A stretch of DNA of 64,000 nucleotides, from NCBI RefSeq assembly GCF_000817815.1, contig NZ_JPRD01000014.1, positions 87,758 to 151,757 on the forward strand. Reading direction: 5' to 3'. The DNA is from Vibrio owensii CAIM 1854 = LMG 25443. Its GTDB lineage: Bacteria > Pseudomonadota > Gammaproteobacteria > Enterobacterales > Vibrionaceae. Positions within the stretch are counted from its first letter, which is position 1. Each line of letters opens with the position of its first letter. The position numbers and the translations under genes are program-made. Shown here in pieces: positions 47,047 to 55,914 of this stretch. Under the pieces are notes generated by a model. The model had not been told where the DNA came from and did not search any database. It worked only from the letters and a program-made list of their open reading frames with translations.

Positions 47047-47799
47047 ATGAATTCACTACAACGTTTCCATCAATGGATTGCCAACACCCCACCTCTTTTC
47101 CAACTTAAGGAACCTTTCGTCACTGTTGAAGATATTCCGACCTTACCTCTATCGGACAACGAAAATTATGATGGCAACCCACGACTCGGATTCCTCTATC
47201 AACACCTTTGTACCAAGTTGCTAACTTGCTCTTCACGATATGAACTTGTTGCCGAAGAAATCCAACTTAATGACGCTACTGGGCGCACAATTGGCGCCGT
47301 CGATTTGATCCTCGAAAATCAGGAAACAAACCAACACGAACATTGGGAAGTCGCCATTAAATTCTACTTACTGCATGAAGGCATTTGGTATGGTCCGAAT
47401 GCACACGACCAACTGCACAAAAAGCTCGAACGCATGCTCACTCACCAACTAAAAATGAGCCAGAGAGAAGAGTTCCACCAACAGTTACCGTTAGACGCCA
47501 CACCGAGTGAACACTTGCTGATGCAAGGTCGCCTCTATGTAAATCCTTTCGCGACCGAACCAATCCCTACAACCTGTTTAGGTTACGAACTAAACCAAAG
47601 CCAAATATCCGGTTACTGGTGCTATCAAAGTCAATGGGAAGAAATTAATGAACCTTTATACGCTCTTTCCAAACCACTGTGGGCAATTGGCAATGAGGAG
47701 TTCTTAGAGCCCATCGAAAAACCATCAGATAGGTTTGTTCACGCTCAAACCAAGAGCGGTCAATTTTGGTTTGTTGTACCGGACACTTGGCCGAACTAA
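47047..47799 (+). CDS. DUF1853 family protein
   Basis: This 250-residue cytosolic protein of the DUF1853 family (YdhR/nuclease-like restriction fold suggested for relatives) has the conserved regions RLGFLYQHLC near 45, GAVDLILENQETNQHEHWEVAIKFYL near 82-107 (acidic D-x(n)-E-x-K pattern resembling a PD-(D/E)xK core), and YGPNAHDQLHKKLERM near 113. The nuclease suggestion is inference from that motif only. It is monocistronic, divergent from ybgI, and its stop codon overlaps a short repeat. Confidence 0.85.
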   Translation: MNSLQRFHQWIANTPPLFQLKEPFVTVEDIPTLPLSDNENYDGNPRLGFLYQHLCTKLLTCSSRYELVAEEIQLNDATGRTIGAVDLILENQETNQHEHWEVAIKFYLLHEGIWYGPNAHDQLHKKLERMLTHQLKMSQREEFHQQLPLDATPSEHLLMQGRLYVNPFATEPIPTTCLGYELNQSQISGYWCYQSQWEEINEPLYALSKPLWAIGNEEFLEPIEKPSDRFVHAQTKSGQFWFVVPDTWPN

Positions 47800-47817
47800 A
47801 ACGGGAAACGGGAAACG
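47799..47817 (+). repeat. Heptamer tandem repeat AAACGGG, 2.7 copies
   Basis: The array begins on the last base of the DUF1853 stop codon. It is short, but the placement matches the arrays behind folD and the prepilin gene. Confidence 0.7.
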
Positions 47818-47876
47818 ATTTTATTTTGCTCTTATAGGAGCAAGCTCCGTCAACACCTTCTTAATACTCTCAACGA

Positions 47877-47935
47877 GTATCTCTCGATTCCTAAAGCGAA
47901 GCGCTCCCGACTCTCGAAGCGCAGCGTTCTCTATC
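47877..47935. repeat. Dispersed intergenic element (copy 2)
   Basis: This stretch contains TCTCGATTCCTAAAGCGAAG, CGCTCCCGACTCTCGAAGCG and CAGCGTTCTC. It shares blocks in the same order with 6506-6568. Confidence 0.45.
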
Positions 47936-47968
47936 AAACAAAAAGGGCCGACGCAATGTCGACCCTTT
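47934..47968 (-). terminator. pgm: pgm terminator
   Basis: The hairpin AAAGGGcCGAC / GTCGaCCCTTT (one mismatch) is followed on the minus strand by TTTTTG, 20 bases beyond the pgm stop. Confidence 0.82.
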
Positions 47969-47987
47969 CGAACCTTAATCGTTTGAA

Positions 47988-49634
47988 TTACAAACCAGCG
48001 GCTGCAAATACTTGATTAACGATTTCTTGTGCTTCAGCTTCAATTTGTTTTAGGTGCTCTTCACCTTTGAAGCTTTCACAGTAGATCTTGTAGATGTCTT
48101 CAGTGCCTGATGGACGTGCAGCGAACCAACCATTCGCTGTCGTTACTTTAAGGCCACCAATCGCAGCACCATTACCTGGAGCGTGCGTCAGACGAGCGGT
48201 GATTGCATCGCCAGCTAGAGTTTCAGCCGCAACCATTTCTGGTGACAACTTCTTCAATACGTCTTTTTGTGGACCATTTGCGACAGCTTGAATACGGTTG
48301 TACTTAGACTCACCATGCTTCGCCGCTAGCTCTTCATAGTAATCTTGAGGGTTCTTACCCGTTACCGCAGTGATCTCTGCAGCTAGAAGACATAGCAAGA
48401 TACCATCTTTGTCTGTTGACCAAGGCGTACCATCTTTACGAAGGAAAGACGCACCAGCACTTTCTTCACCACCGAAACCAAACTTACCAGTGTACAGACC
48501 GTCCACAAACCACTTGAAGCCAACAGGTACTTCACATAGCTCACGACCTAGATCCGCAACAACACGGTCAATCAGGGCGCTTGAAACTAGCGTTTTACCA
48601 ACAGCGACATCTTTACCCCACGCGTCACGGTGACGGTATAGGTAATCGATACAAACCGCTAAGAAGTGGTTCGGGTTCATCAAACCTTTTGGCGTAACGA
48701 TACCGTGACGGTCGTAGTCAGGGTCGTTACCAAATGCTAGATCGTACTCGTCTTTTAGTGCCAATAGACCTGCCATTGCGTATGGAGAAGAACAGTCCAT
48801 ACGTACAACGCCGTCTTTGTCTAGCGACATGAATTGGAAAGAAGGGTCAATCGCTTCACTTACTAGCGTTAGGTCTAGGTTGTATGCCTGACCAATTTGA
48901 CGCCAGTAATCGATGCCACTGCCACCCAATGGATCTACACCAATCTTCAGGTTTGCTTTTTGGATTGCTTCCATATCGATAACGTTCACTAGATCAGCGA
49001 TGTATGGTTTCACCAAGTCCATCTCAACAAACAGATCCGATGCTTTAGCTTCTGCTAGTGGTAGGCGTTTAACACCTTGTAAACCTTCAGCAATCAGAGC
49101 GTTCGCACAATCTTCGATCGCTTGAGTCAGTTCAGCTTCTGCAGGACCACCGTGAGTCGGGTTGTATTTAATACCGCCGTCTTGTGGTGGGTTATGAGAC
49201 GGAGTAATCACAATGCCGTCTGCCTTATCATCGTGCTTGATGTTGTAAGTCAGAATCGCGTGTGAAATACCTGGCGTTGGCGTGTAACCGTTGTCTTGTT
49301 GGACAACCACTTTCACACCGTTTGCAATCAATACTTCAATCACACTTGAAAACGCTGGTTCAGATAGCGCGTGCGTGTCTTTGCCCACAAACAATGGACC
49401 TGTTGTACCTTGCTCAGCACGAACTTCTGCTACCGCTTGAGCGATCGCTAAAATGTGGTTTTCGTTAAAAGTGTGCTTGTCTGCAGTACCGCGGTGGCCA
49501 GAAGTACCAAATTGAACTTTGTGTTCTGCGTTTGCTGCGTCTGGTTGAAGTAAGAAGTAGTTAGCAACGAGTGCTGGGATATTGTGAAGATCTTCCTGCT
49601 GCGCTTTTTGCCCAGCACGAGGGTGCATAGCCAT
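47988..49634 (-). CDS. pgm: Phosphoglucomutase
   Basis: This enzyme interconverts glucose 1-phosphate and glucose 6-phosphate. The start is set at ATG 49634 (548 residues, [13 protein letters not shown]), matching the E. coli Pgm N-terminus. AAAGGA lies 8 bases upstream. The phosphoserine loop [15 protein letters not shown] lies near 142, the metal-binding [11 protein letters not shown] near 300, and the sugar-binding [15 protein letters not shown] near 390. A phosphate-binding loop lies near the C-terminus ([13 protein letters not shown]). seqA lies upstream but ends in its own hairpin. Confidence 0.96.
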   Translation of the reverse strand: MAMHPRAGQKAQQEDLHNIPALVANYFLLQPDAANAEHKVQFGTSGHRGTADKHTFNENHILAIAQAVAEVRAEQGTTGPLFVGKDTHALSEPAFSSVIEVLIANGVKVVVQQDNGYTPTPGISHAILTYNIKHDDKADGIVITPSHNPPQDGGIKYNPTHGGPAEAELTQAIEDCANALIAEGLQGVKRLPLAEAKASDLFVEMDLVKPYIADLVNVIDMEAIQKANLKIGVDPLGGSGIDYWRQIGQAYNLDLTLVSEAIDPSFQFMSLDKDGVVRMDCSSPYAMAGLLALKDEYDLAFGNDPDYDRHGIVTPKGLMNPNHFLAVCIDYLYRHRDAWGKDVAVGKTLVSSALIDRVVADLGRELCEVPVGFKWFVDGLYTGKFGFGGEESAGASFLRKDGTPWSTDKDGILLCLLAAEITAVTGKNPQDYYEELAAKHGESKYNRIQAVANGPQKDVLKKLSPEMVAAETLAGDAITARLTHAPGNGAAIGGLKVTTANGWFAARPSGTEDIYKIYCESFKGEEHLKQIEAEAQEIVNQVFAAAGL

Positions 49635-49670
49635 GTTTGACATCCTTTCTTTAAAAACAAATAAAATCAA

Positions 49671-49716
49671 AAAAGCCTCATAATATCCGCTAAACGCTAC
49701 ACATTATGAGGCTTCT
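49671..49716 (-). terminator. seqA: Terminator between seqA and pgm
   Basis: The 11-bp stem AAGCCTCATAA / TTATGAGGCTT with a 20-base loop is followed on the minus strand by six T residues. It separates seqA from pgm, which form one operon in E. coli. Confidence 0.8.
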
Positions 49717-49726
49717 ATCAGGTTTC

Positions 49727-50269
49727 TTAGATTGAACCTGTTACTTTCTCTATTAAGTCCGGCTGGAATTCCATGTGAGTCATCACCTGCTCCACCATTT
49801 GTCGCTTACGACTGGTGTTGTTGTTGGTGATTACCCAGAATGGCGTGCCAGGAATTGCTTTAGGTTTGGTAGTGTTACCGTTTGCTAGCAGAGTCTCTTC
49901 GTTATCAGCAAAGTAAACGCGTTTGCGTCCTTTCACTTTTGTCGCTTGAGAGAAGCTCTCTGGATTCAGTTTGTGTAAGGTTGATAATACCAACATGAAG
50001 CGATCAATCGCTTTCTTAAGACCAGCAAATTCATCAGAGATAAGTAGAGAACGCATCTCTTTTACGATATCTACTGATTCTGCTTTGCCAGCATCTTTAC
50101 TTACTACAATCCCTTGTGGCTGTTCTACTACAGGTGCAACAACTGCTTCCTGCAACTGGCCATCAAGGTTCAAAAGGCGTCGTAAAATATCCGAGGCACT
50201 TTCACCGATATGCTTGGTTTGACCCGCAATGTAACGGTATAGATCCTCATCAACCTCAATTGTTTTCAT
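49727..50269 (-). CDS. seqA: Replication initiation negative regulator SeqA
   Basis: SeqA binds hemimethylated GATC sites, sequesters oriC and organises newly replicated DNA. The 180 residues are the usual size. The N-terminal oligomerisation domain is MKTIEVDEDLYRYIAGQTKHIGESASDILRRLL-like, a linker follows (about 40-65), and the C-terminal DNA-binding domain has KGRKRVYFADNEETLLANGNTTKPKAIPGTPFWVITNNNTSRKR-type residues at about 112-155 that read the methyl-adenine. It is divergent from ybfF. Confidence 0.96.
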   Translation of the reverse strand: MKTIEVDEDLYRYIAGQTKHIGESASDILRRLLNLDGQLQEAVVAPVVEQPQGIVVSKDAGKAESVDIVKEMRSLLISDEFAGLKKAIDRFMLVLSTLHKLNPESFSQATKVKGRKRVYFADNEETLLANGNTTKPKAIPGTPFWVITNNNTSRKRQMVEQVMTHMEFQPDLIEKVTGSI

Positions 50270-50361
50270 TCGCTTTTCACATTCTCAATGTTTAAACTCT
50301 GGGGGATTATAACGAGATCCTCGCGGATACTCCACGTTAAACCCATCACGAATAAGATAAA

Positions 50362-51129
50362 ATGTCAGCATTACTCAACTATAAGCAGGAAGGGCAAGGC
50401 CAAACGGTTGTTTTGATTCATGGATTGTTTGGCAGTTTCAGTAATCTAGGTTTACTGGCTCGCGACCTCGTTCAAGATCACTGTGTGATCAGTATTGATC
50501 TACGAAATCATGGCCTCTCTTTCCATTCAGACACACACAATTACGAAGTGATGGCACAAGATGTTGCTGATTTGCTTCGCCATTTAAGCATCGAACCAGC
50601 ACTTGTCATCGGCCACTCTATGGGTGGAAAAGTTGCGATGAAACTGGCAGATATCGCTCCTGAATTCGTAAAACAACTTATTGTCTTAGATATGGCGCCA
50701 GTGGCTTACCAGACTAATCGCCATGATAACGTGTTTAATGGTCTGCAAGCCGTAGTAAAAGAACAACCAACTAACCGCCAACAAACCATGGACATTCTTG
50801 CTCAACATATTGAAATGGATGGTGTAAGACAATTCTTATCGAAATCGTTATACAAAAACGGCGATAAAATGGATTGGCGCTTCAACGTTGCTAGCTTGCT
50901 CAACAACTACGACAACATCATTGGTTGGCAAGAAATCACACCAACAGACATCCCAACTTTATTTGTCAAAGGTGGTGATTCTGATTACTTGATGCCTGAG
51001 CACCAACCAGCCGTTAAGCGACAGTTTAACAATGCAAAAGCGCACATTATTGCTAATACAGGACACTGGCTACACGCTGAAAAACCAGCAGAAGTCATGC
51101 GGGTGATCAGGAAATATATTTCGAGTTAA
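50362..51129 (+). CDS. ybfF: YbfF-type alpha/beta hydrolase (esterase)
   Basis: This 255-residue esterase has VVLIHGLFGSFSNLG near 15-29, the nucleophile elbow VIGHSMGGKVAMK near 82-94, and the catalytic His in NTGHWLHAEKP near 231-241. E. coli YbfF acts on short acyl and malonyl-CoA-like esters in vitro, but the physiological substrate is unknown. It is divergent from seqA, as in E. coli, and is followed 112 bases later by the DUF2788 gene. Confidence 0.93.
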   Translation: MSALLNYKQEGQGQTVVLIHGLFGSFSNLGLLARDLVQDHCVISIDLRNHGLSFHSDTHNYEVMAQDVADLLRHLSIEPALVIGHSMGGKVAMKLADIAPEFVKQLIVLDMAPVAYQTNRHDNVFNGLQAVVKEQPTNRQQTMDILAQHIEMDGVRQFLSKSLYKNGDKMDWRFNVASLLNNYDNIIGWQEITPTDIPTLFVKGGDSDYLMPEHQPAVKRQFNNAKAHIIANTGHWLHAEKPAEVMRVIRKYISS

Positions 51130-51241
51130 CAAATTCGAAAAACAACGCCAGATTATTGAAATAACCCTTCTTGTTGTGCATTAACTTTACCGTTTAACAG
51201 TGGTATAGTGCGCCCAAGAATTTTTGGCATGAAGGACGACA

Positions 51242-51463
51242 ATGCTATACGACTATATGGACATGCTCGAGTCGATCGGGCTCGATCTTCTTTTTGCTGC
51301 TATCTTCTTTTTCATCGGGATGGCGATAAAAGATGTACTAAAGCAAGGCAATGTACCTGTTTTTGGTCGTCGTATTGTATGGTTGGTTCTTTTCCTAGGC
51401 TGCGCTGGTTTCATAGCTAAAGGCCTGATTCAGCTCAGCTGGGAAGGCACAGGGCTAGGTTAA
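51242..51463 (+). CDS. DUF2788 small membrane protein
   Basis: A 73-residue protein with two membrane segments (about 10-30, LDLLFAAIFFFIGMAIKDVL; and 44-64, IVWLVLFLGCAGFIAKGLI) joined by a short basic loop. This matches the DUF2788 family found beside fldA in vibrios. Function unknown. GGACGAC lies 5 bases before the ATG. The fldA start is only 48 bases after the stop, so co-transcription is likely. Confidence 0.87.
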   Translation: MLYDYMDMLESIGLDLLFAAIFFFIGMAIKDVLKQGNVPVFGRRIVWLVLFLGCAGFIAKGLIQLSWEGTGLG

Positions 51464-51511
51464 GCCCCTCTCCCCATCGCCAGTAACAAACAATGTAAAG
51501 GTATAGACTCT

Positions 51512-52045
51512 ATGGCAAGTGTAGGTATCTTCTTCGGTAGCGACACAGGTAATACTGAAGCCGTTGCAAAGATGATTCAAAAGCAACTAGGTAAACAACT
51601 AGTTCACGTTCAAGACATCGCAAAAAGCAGCAAAGAAGACATTGATAACTTTGATCTTCTACTTCTAGGTATCCCAACTTGGTACTACGGTGAAGCACAA
51701 TGTGATTGGGACGATTTCTTCCCAGAGCTTGAGCAAGTAGACTTCTCTACGAAGCTTGTTGCTATCTTCGGTTGTGGTGACCAAGAAGATTACGCAGAGT
51801 ACTTCTGTGATGCAATGGGCACAGTACGTGACATCGTTGAAGCAAAAGGCGGCACTATCTTGGGCCACACTTCAACTGAAGGTTACGAGTTCGAAGCGTC
51901 TAAAGCACTCGTAGAAGGTGATGATAGCCAGTTTGTTGGTCTATGTATCGACGAAGACCGTCAACCAGAATTGACTGACGAGCGCGTTGAAAACTGGGTT
52001 AAGCAAATCTACGAAGAGATGTGCCTAGCTGAGCTTGAAGGCTAA
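51512..52045 (+). CDS. fldA: Flavodoxin FldA
   Basis: FldA is an FMN-containing electron carrier that replaces ferredoxin and reduces enzymes such as IspG/IspH, MetH and BioB partners. The 177 residues make a long-chain flavodoxin. The phosphate loop GSDTGNTEAVAK lies near 9-20, the FMN-stacking IPTWYYGEAQCDWDD near 55, and GCGDQEDYAEYFCDA near 88. It is followed by a bidirectional terminator. fur lies 0.75 kb further on, the fldA-fur proximity known from E. coli, here interrupted by a DUF4442 gene on the other strand. Confidence 0.97.
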   Translation: MASVGIFFGSDTGNTEAVAKMIQKQLGKQLVHVQDIAKSSKEDIDNFDLLLLGIPTWYYGEAQCDWDDFFPELEQVDFSTKLVAIFGCGDQEDYAEYFCDAMGTVRDIVEAKGGTILGHTSTEGYEFEASKALVEGDDSQFVGLCIDEDRQPELTDERVENWVKQIYEEMCLAELEG

Positions 52046-52059
52046 TAACGCATTCGTTA

Positions 52060-52088
52060 AAAAAGACCTCCTGTTGGAGGTCTTTTTG
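52060..52088. terminator. Bidirectional terminator fldA / DUF4442 gene
   Basis: The 11-bp stem AAAAGACCTCC / GGAGGTCTTTT with loop tgtt lies between convergent genes. Confidence 0.92.
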
Positions 52089-52098
52089 TATCTGTCTA

Positions 52099-52602
52099 TC
52101 AAGAAGCTTCCGTAGCTACCTCTTCCTCTCTGTATTGAGGTTTCTTCCTCACATACAACTTGCGCTGCACTTCGGATACAACATTGCCGTCTTTGTCTTT
52201 CACATGGGTAATAAATTCCGGAAAGCACTTTTCGCCATTACGAGTCATTTGGTAAATATCGTCTAACATGCCTTCGGTTACTTCAAACTCGGCAAACAAA
52301 TCACTCTGTCCAGGTTTAATGAAATTGATGCTGGCTTCTTTGTCCCAGACGTAATATTCCTCACGCAGAATACCCATCAACATCAGCGAATAGATCGGAT
52401 CGGTCAACGAGAAAATGCTGCCACCATATTGGGTTCGATTGGCGTTTTTGTTCCACCAGTGAAGCTTCAAGCGGACTTTAACCGTTCGAAAATCTTCAGA
52501 AATATGTAAGATTTTGATACCTGCGCCCCAAAATGGCGGCCAAATATTGAGCGCAAACTTCACAAATCCCGGTTTATATATCTTAGCAAGTCGCTTATTC
52601 AT
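52099..52602 (-). CDS. DUF4442 hot-dog fold (PaaI-like) protein
   Basis: This 167-residue protein is started at ATG 52602 (MNKRLAKIYKPGFVK). The 26 residues before it in the longer frame are non-conserved in character. NRTQYGGSIFSLTDPIYSLMLMGIL near 62-86 is the characteristic DUF4442 segment corresponding to the active-site helix of hot-dog thioesterases, and YVWDKEASINFIKPGQSDLFAEFEV follows. It is probably an acyl-CoA thioesterase-like protein; the substrate is unknown. Its promoter region is shared with fur. Confidence 0.87.
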   Translation of the reverse strand: MNKRLAKIYKPGFVKFALNIWPPFWGAGIKILHISEDFRTVKVRLKLHWWNKNANRTQYGGSIFSLTDPIYSLMLMGILREEYYVWDKEASINFIKPGQSDLFAEFEVTEGMLDDIYQMTRNGEKCFPEFITHVKDKDGNVVSEVQRKLYVRKKPQYREEEVATEAS

Positions 52603-52801
52603 AACTATCCGTAGTCTTTGCGTTCTAATGTTATCAATTTGTAACTGGTCTGATCTGTAATATAATCGACCTGTTTCCAATTTACAAAAAGAATCTATTA
52701 ACCCTTTGAAGTTCGTGGTTTAATGTTCAGTACGCTTCGCCTATAATGGTAGGAATATTGAATTCTGTTAAATCGCTGCAGATGATCCAACGGGAAAGTA
52801 T

Positions 52802-53251
52802 ATGTCAGATAATAATCAGGCGCTGAAGGATGCGGGCTTAAAAGTAACCCTTCCAAGGCTAAAAATTTTAGAAGTACTTCAGCAGCCAGACTGCCAGCAC
52901 ATCAGTGCTGAAGATTTGTACAAAAAGCTGATTGATCTAGGTGAAGAGATCGGTCTAGCAACCGTTTATCGTGTACTAAACCAGTTCGATGATGCTGGTA
53001 TTGTAACTCGCCACCACTTCGAAGGTGGTAAGTCAGTATTTGAACTGTCTACTCAACACCATCACGATCACTTAGTGTGTCTAGACTGTGGTGAAGTGAT
53101 TGAATTCTCTGACGATGTGATTGAACAGCGTCAAAAAGAAATCGCAGCTAAGTACAACGTGACGTTAACTAACCACAGCTTGTACCTATACGGCAAATGC
53201 ACGGACAGGTCTTGTAAAGACAATCCAAACGCGCACAAGCCAACAAAGTAA
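52802..53251 (+). CDS. fur: Ferric uptake regulator Fur
   Basis: Fur is the Fe(II)-dependent global repressor of iron uptake genes and the probable regulator of feoABC in this window. The 149 residues have an N-terminal winged helix (about 1-82, LKVTLPRLKILEVL and EIGLATVYRVLNQFDDAGIV). The C-terminal dimer and metal domain has HHHDHLVCLDCGEVIEF near 87-103 and a second Cys pair, CTDRSC, near 134. A terminator follows at once. I could not find a convincing self-operator upstream. Confidence 0.97.
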   Translation: MSDNNQALKDAGLKVTLPRLKILEVLQQPDCQHISAEDLYKKLIDLGEEIGLATVYRVLNQFDDAGIVTRHHFEGGKSVFELSTQHHHDHLVCLDCGEVIEFSDDVIEQRQKEIAAKYNVTLTNHSLYLYGKCTDRSCKDNPNAHKPTK

Positions 53252-53283
53252 GAAGTATTTCTTTTTACTCATAAACATAGTAA

Positions 53284-53310
53284 AACGTCAGCTAAGGCTG
53301 GCGTTTTTTT
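53284..53310 (+). terminator. fur: fur terminator
   Basis: The stem AACGTCAGC / GCTGGCGTT with loop taag is followed by seven T residues. It ends only 13 bases before the prepilin ATG. Confidence 0.88.
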
Positions 53311-53323
53311 ATGGAGAAAAACG

Positions 53324-53911
53324 ATGAAGAAAAGGAATTCTAAAGGCTTTACCCTACTTGAGCTGATTATTGCGATTGTTATTCTTGGGATACTTGCTGT
53401 TGTAGCCGCACCGCGATTCCTAAACCTTCAGGATGACGCCTACGAAGCAAAAATGGAAGCGATCGCAGACCAATTTGAAACAGCTGTTCGGTTTACACAA
53501 AGTCAATGGCTAGTGAATGGTGGTACACCTGAGGCACAGCAAAACATTGACGGTTATGGTGGTGGAGAATTGGATGTAAATGAGTTTGGCTTTCCACTTG
53601 GCACTGACAAAGGTAACCGTAATGGCGTCATTGGCAATCCCTACAATATAGGACAGGGAAATGCAGGTTGCATTGCAGTATGGCAAGCTCTGATTGGAAA
53701 TGAATACTCTCTATCAAATAATCGTAACGCTAACGATCAATTTGACTTTATTACTCGTCGAGTTCAAGACAAAGACTCTCATCAATCTGTTTGCTACTAC
53801 ACGTATACCAAGAAAGGTTACGAACGAGATCCTGAGCGTTCAACCTTCGTTATATGGTACGACTCAAAAACTGGTAGTGTCACTACATCCAAACCGACTC
53901 GATTAGATTAG
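53324..53911 (+). CDS. Type IV prepilin-like protein (type II/IV pilin family)
   Basis: A 195-residue class III N-methylation protein. The leader MKKRNSKG is cut before FTLLELIIAIVILGILAVVAAPRF-type sequence, with Glu5 of the mature protein conserved; the helix spans to about residue 55. Two Cys (NAGCIAVW near 118, HQSVCYYT near 155) could form the C-terminal disulfide of a major or minor pilin. No other pilus gene is nearby. The ATG has GGAG 7 bases upstream and lies 13 bases past the fur terminator. The stop lies in a GATTA repeat. MshA-like pilins are the nearest group I recall. Confidence 0.88.
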   Translation: MKKRNSKGFTLLELIIAIVILGILAVVAAPRFLNLQDDAYEAKMEAIADQFETAVRFTQSQWLVNGGTPEAQQNIDGYGGGELDVNEFGFPLGTDKGNRNGVIGNPYNIGQGNAGCIAVWQALIGNEYSLSNNRNANDQFDFITRRVQDKDSHQSVCYYTYTKKGYERDPERSTFVIWYDSKTGSVTTSKPTRLD

Positions 53912-53955
53912 ATTAGATTAGATTAGATTAGATTAGATTAGATTAGATTAGATTA
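53901..53955 (+). repeat. Pentamer tandem repeat GATTA x11
   Basis: Eleven perfect copies of GATTA cover the last codons and stop (TAG) of the prepilin gene and run to the glnS terminator. Every frame through the array meets TAG within 15 bases, so copy-number change would not extend the protein. Confidence 0.96.
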
Positions 53956-53960
53956 ATCAT

Positions 53961-53992
53961 AAAAAATGCCAGCAATGATGCTGGCATTTTTG
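53961..53992. terminator. Bidirectional terminator prepilin / glnS
   Basis: The 12-bp stem AAAAATGCCAGC / GCTGGCATTTTT with loop aatgat lies between the convergent prepilin and glnS genes. Confidence 0.92.
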
Positions 53993-54009
53993 TTAGCGAA
54001 GAATAGAGA

Positions 54010-55680
54010 TTATTGGTTCTCAATTTTCGCCCAAGTATCACGTAGACCAACCGTACGGTTGAATACTAGGTTATCTGCTGAAGAATCTTTTGAATCTGCA
54101 CAGAAGTAACCCATACGCTCAAACTGGTAACCTGTTTCCGCTACTGCAGTTGCTAGGCTTGGCTCAACAAAACCGTTTAGAACCACTAGTGATTCAGGGT
54201 TGATTGTCGCAGCAAAGTCATCCGCAGCCGCTGGGTTTGGTACTGTGAACAAACGATCGTACATGCGGATTTCTGCAGGCAATGCTTTGTCTGCTGATAC
54301 CCAGTGAATTACGCCTTTCACTTTGCGGCCATCTGCTGGGTTCTTACCTAGCGTTTCAGCATCGTAAGTACAGAAGATTGTTGTGATGTTGCCGTCTGCG
54401 TCTTTCTCGATGCGCTCAGCCTTGATCACGTATGCGCCACGTAGACGTACTTCTTTACCTAGAACAAGACGCTTGTATTTCTTGTTTGCTTCTTCACGGA
54501 AGTCTTCACGCTCGATCCAAACTTCACGAGTGAATGGCACTTCACGCTCACCCATCTCAGGTTTGTTTGGATGGTTAGCAACAGTCAGCGTCTCTACCGC
54601 GCCTTCTTCGAAGTTCTCGATAACGATCTTAACTGGATCTAAAACAGCCATCGCACGTGGTGCGTTTTCGTTTAGATCATCACGAATACAAGATTCTAGT
54701 GAACCGAACTCAATCATGTTCTCTTGCTTCGTTACACCGATACGCTTACAGAATTCACGAATAGATGCTGATGTAAAGCCACGACGACGCAGACCAGAGA
54801 CTGTCGGCATACGTGGGTCATCCCAACCATCAACCAATTTCTCAGTCACTAGTTGGTTTAGCTTACGCTTAGACATCACTGTGTATTCAAGGTTTAGGCG
54901 GCTGAATTCGTACTGGTGTGGACGACAATCAATCGTGATGTTGTCTAGAACCCAGTCGTACAGACGACGGTTATCCATGAACTCTAGAGTACAGATAGAG
55001 TGCGTAATGCCCTCTAGCGCATCAGAGATACAGTGTGTGAAGTCGTACATTGGGTAAATGCACCACTTATCACCAGTCTGGTGGTGAGTCGCAAAACGTA
55101 CACGATAGATAACTGGGTCACGCATTACCATGAATGAAGAACCCATGTCGATCTTCGCACGTAGACACGCTTTGCCTTCTTCGAATTCACCTGCACGCAT
55201 TTTTTCAAATAGCGCTAGGTTTTCTTCTACTGGGCGGTCACGGTATGGGCTTGGTTTACCCGGAGCCGTTAGCGTACCGCGGTATTCACGAATCTGCTCA
55301 GGACTTAGCTCATCAACGTACGCTAAGCCTTTATTAATCAATTCAATTGCATATTCGTAAAGCTTGTCGAAGTAGTTTGATGAGTAACATACTTCACCAT
55401 CCCACTCAAAGCCCAACCAGTTTACATCTTTCTTGATAGACTCAACGTATTCGATGTCTTCTTTTTCAGGGTTTGTATCGTCGAAACGTAAGTTACATTG
55501 GCCCTGGTAGTCCTGAGCAATACCGAAGTTCAAACAGATAGACTTAGCATGACCGATGTGCAGGTAGCCATTCGGCTCCGGCGGGAATCGAGTATGCACG
55601 CTAGTGTGTTTACCATCCGCTAGATCTTTATCAATGATCTGGCGAATAAAGTTTGATGGACGAGCATCAGCTTCACTCAT
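54010..55680 (-). CDS. glnS: Glutaminyl-tRNA synthetase
   Basis: This class I synthetase charges tRNA-Gln. The 556 residues match E. coli GlnS. HIGH motif [13 protein letters not shown] near 41, DDTNPEKED near 67, KMSKS-like [11 protein letters not shown] near 268, and the two C-terminal beta-barrel anticodon-binding domains from about 340. It lies downstream of nagE in the same direction but is separated by about 235 bases and the nagE terminator. Confidence 0.97.
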   Translation of the reverse strand: MSEADARPSNFIRQIIDKDLADGKHTSVHTRFPPEPNGYLHIGHAKSICLNFGIAQDYQGQCNLRFDDTNPEKEDIEYVESIKKDVNWLGFEWDGEVCYSSNYFDKLYEYAIELINKGLAYVDELSPEQIREYRGTLTAPGKPSPYRDRPVEENLALFEKMRAGEFEEGKACLRAKIDMGSSFMVMRDPVIYRVRFATHHQTGDKWCIYPMYDFTHCISDALEGITHSICTLEFMDNRRLYDWVLDNITIDCRPHQYEFSRLNLEYTVMSKRKLNQLVTEKLVDGWDDPRMPTVSGLRRRGFTSASIREFCKRIGVTKQENMIEFGSLESCIRDDLNENAPRAMAVLDPVKIVIENFEEGAVETLTVANHPNKPEMGEREVPFTREVWIEREDFREEANKKYKRLVLGKEVRLRGAYVIKAERIEKDADGNITTIFCTYDAETLGKNPADGRKVKGVIHWVSADKALPAEIRMYDRLFTVPNPAAADDFAATINPESLVVLNGFVEPSLATAVAETGYQFERMGYFCADSKDSSADNLVFNRTVGLRDTWAKIENQ

Positions 55681-55860
55681 CTATAGCACCTCAAAAATAT
55701 TAGTATTGTCAGAGAAAACAGTACTCCGTAGCCTCACTCGGTTTACAGAGTGCATTGTTCCTAATGATCCACAATTCTTAGCGATTAGACAACAAGAACC
55801 GTCGTTAAAACGGCAATATTTCTCTTCTTCGCTTGAAAGCGCAGCATATTAGATCCGCAC

Positions 55861-55892
55861 AAACAAAAAAAGACCTCCCGAGGGAGGTCTTT
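55861..55892 (-). terminator. nagE: nagE terminator
   Basis: The 10-bp stem AAAGACCTCC / GGAGGTCTTT with loop cgag is followed on the minus strand by seven T residues. Confidence 0.9.
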
Positions 55893-55914
55893 ATAGAGAG
55901 TCAGTAAGATGTAA

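Noticed and set aside
52681..52801. Fur self-operator upstream of fur
   Set aside because: The A/T-rich stretch has no sequence with a convincing match to the Fur consensus.
54383..55057. 224-residue open frame antisense to glnS
   Set aside because: It lies wholly inside glnS on the other strand, has Ser/Arg-rich shadow composition and no ribosome site.
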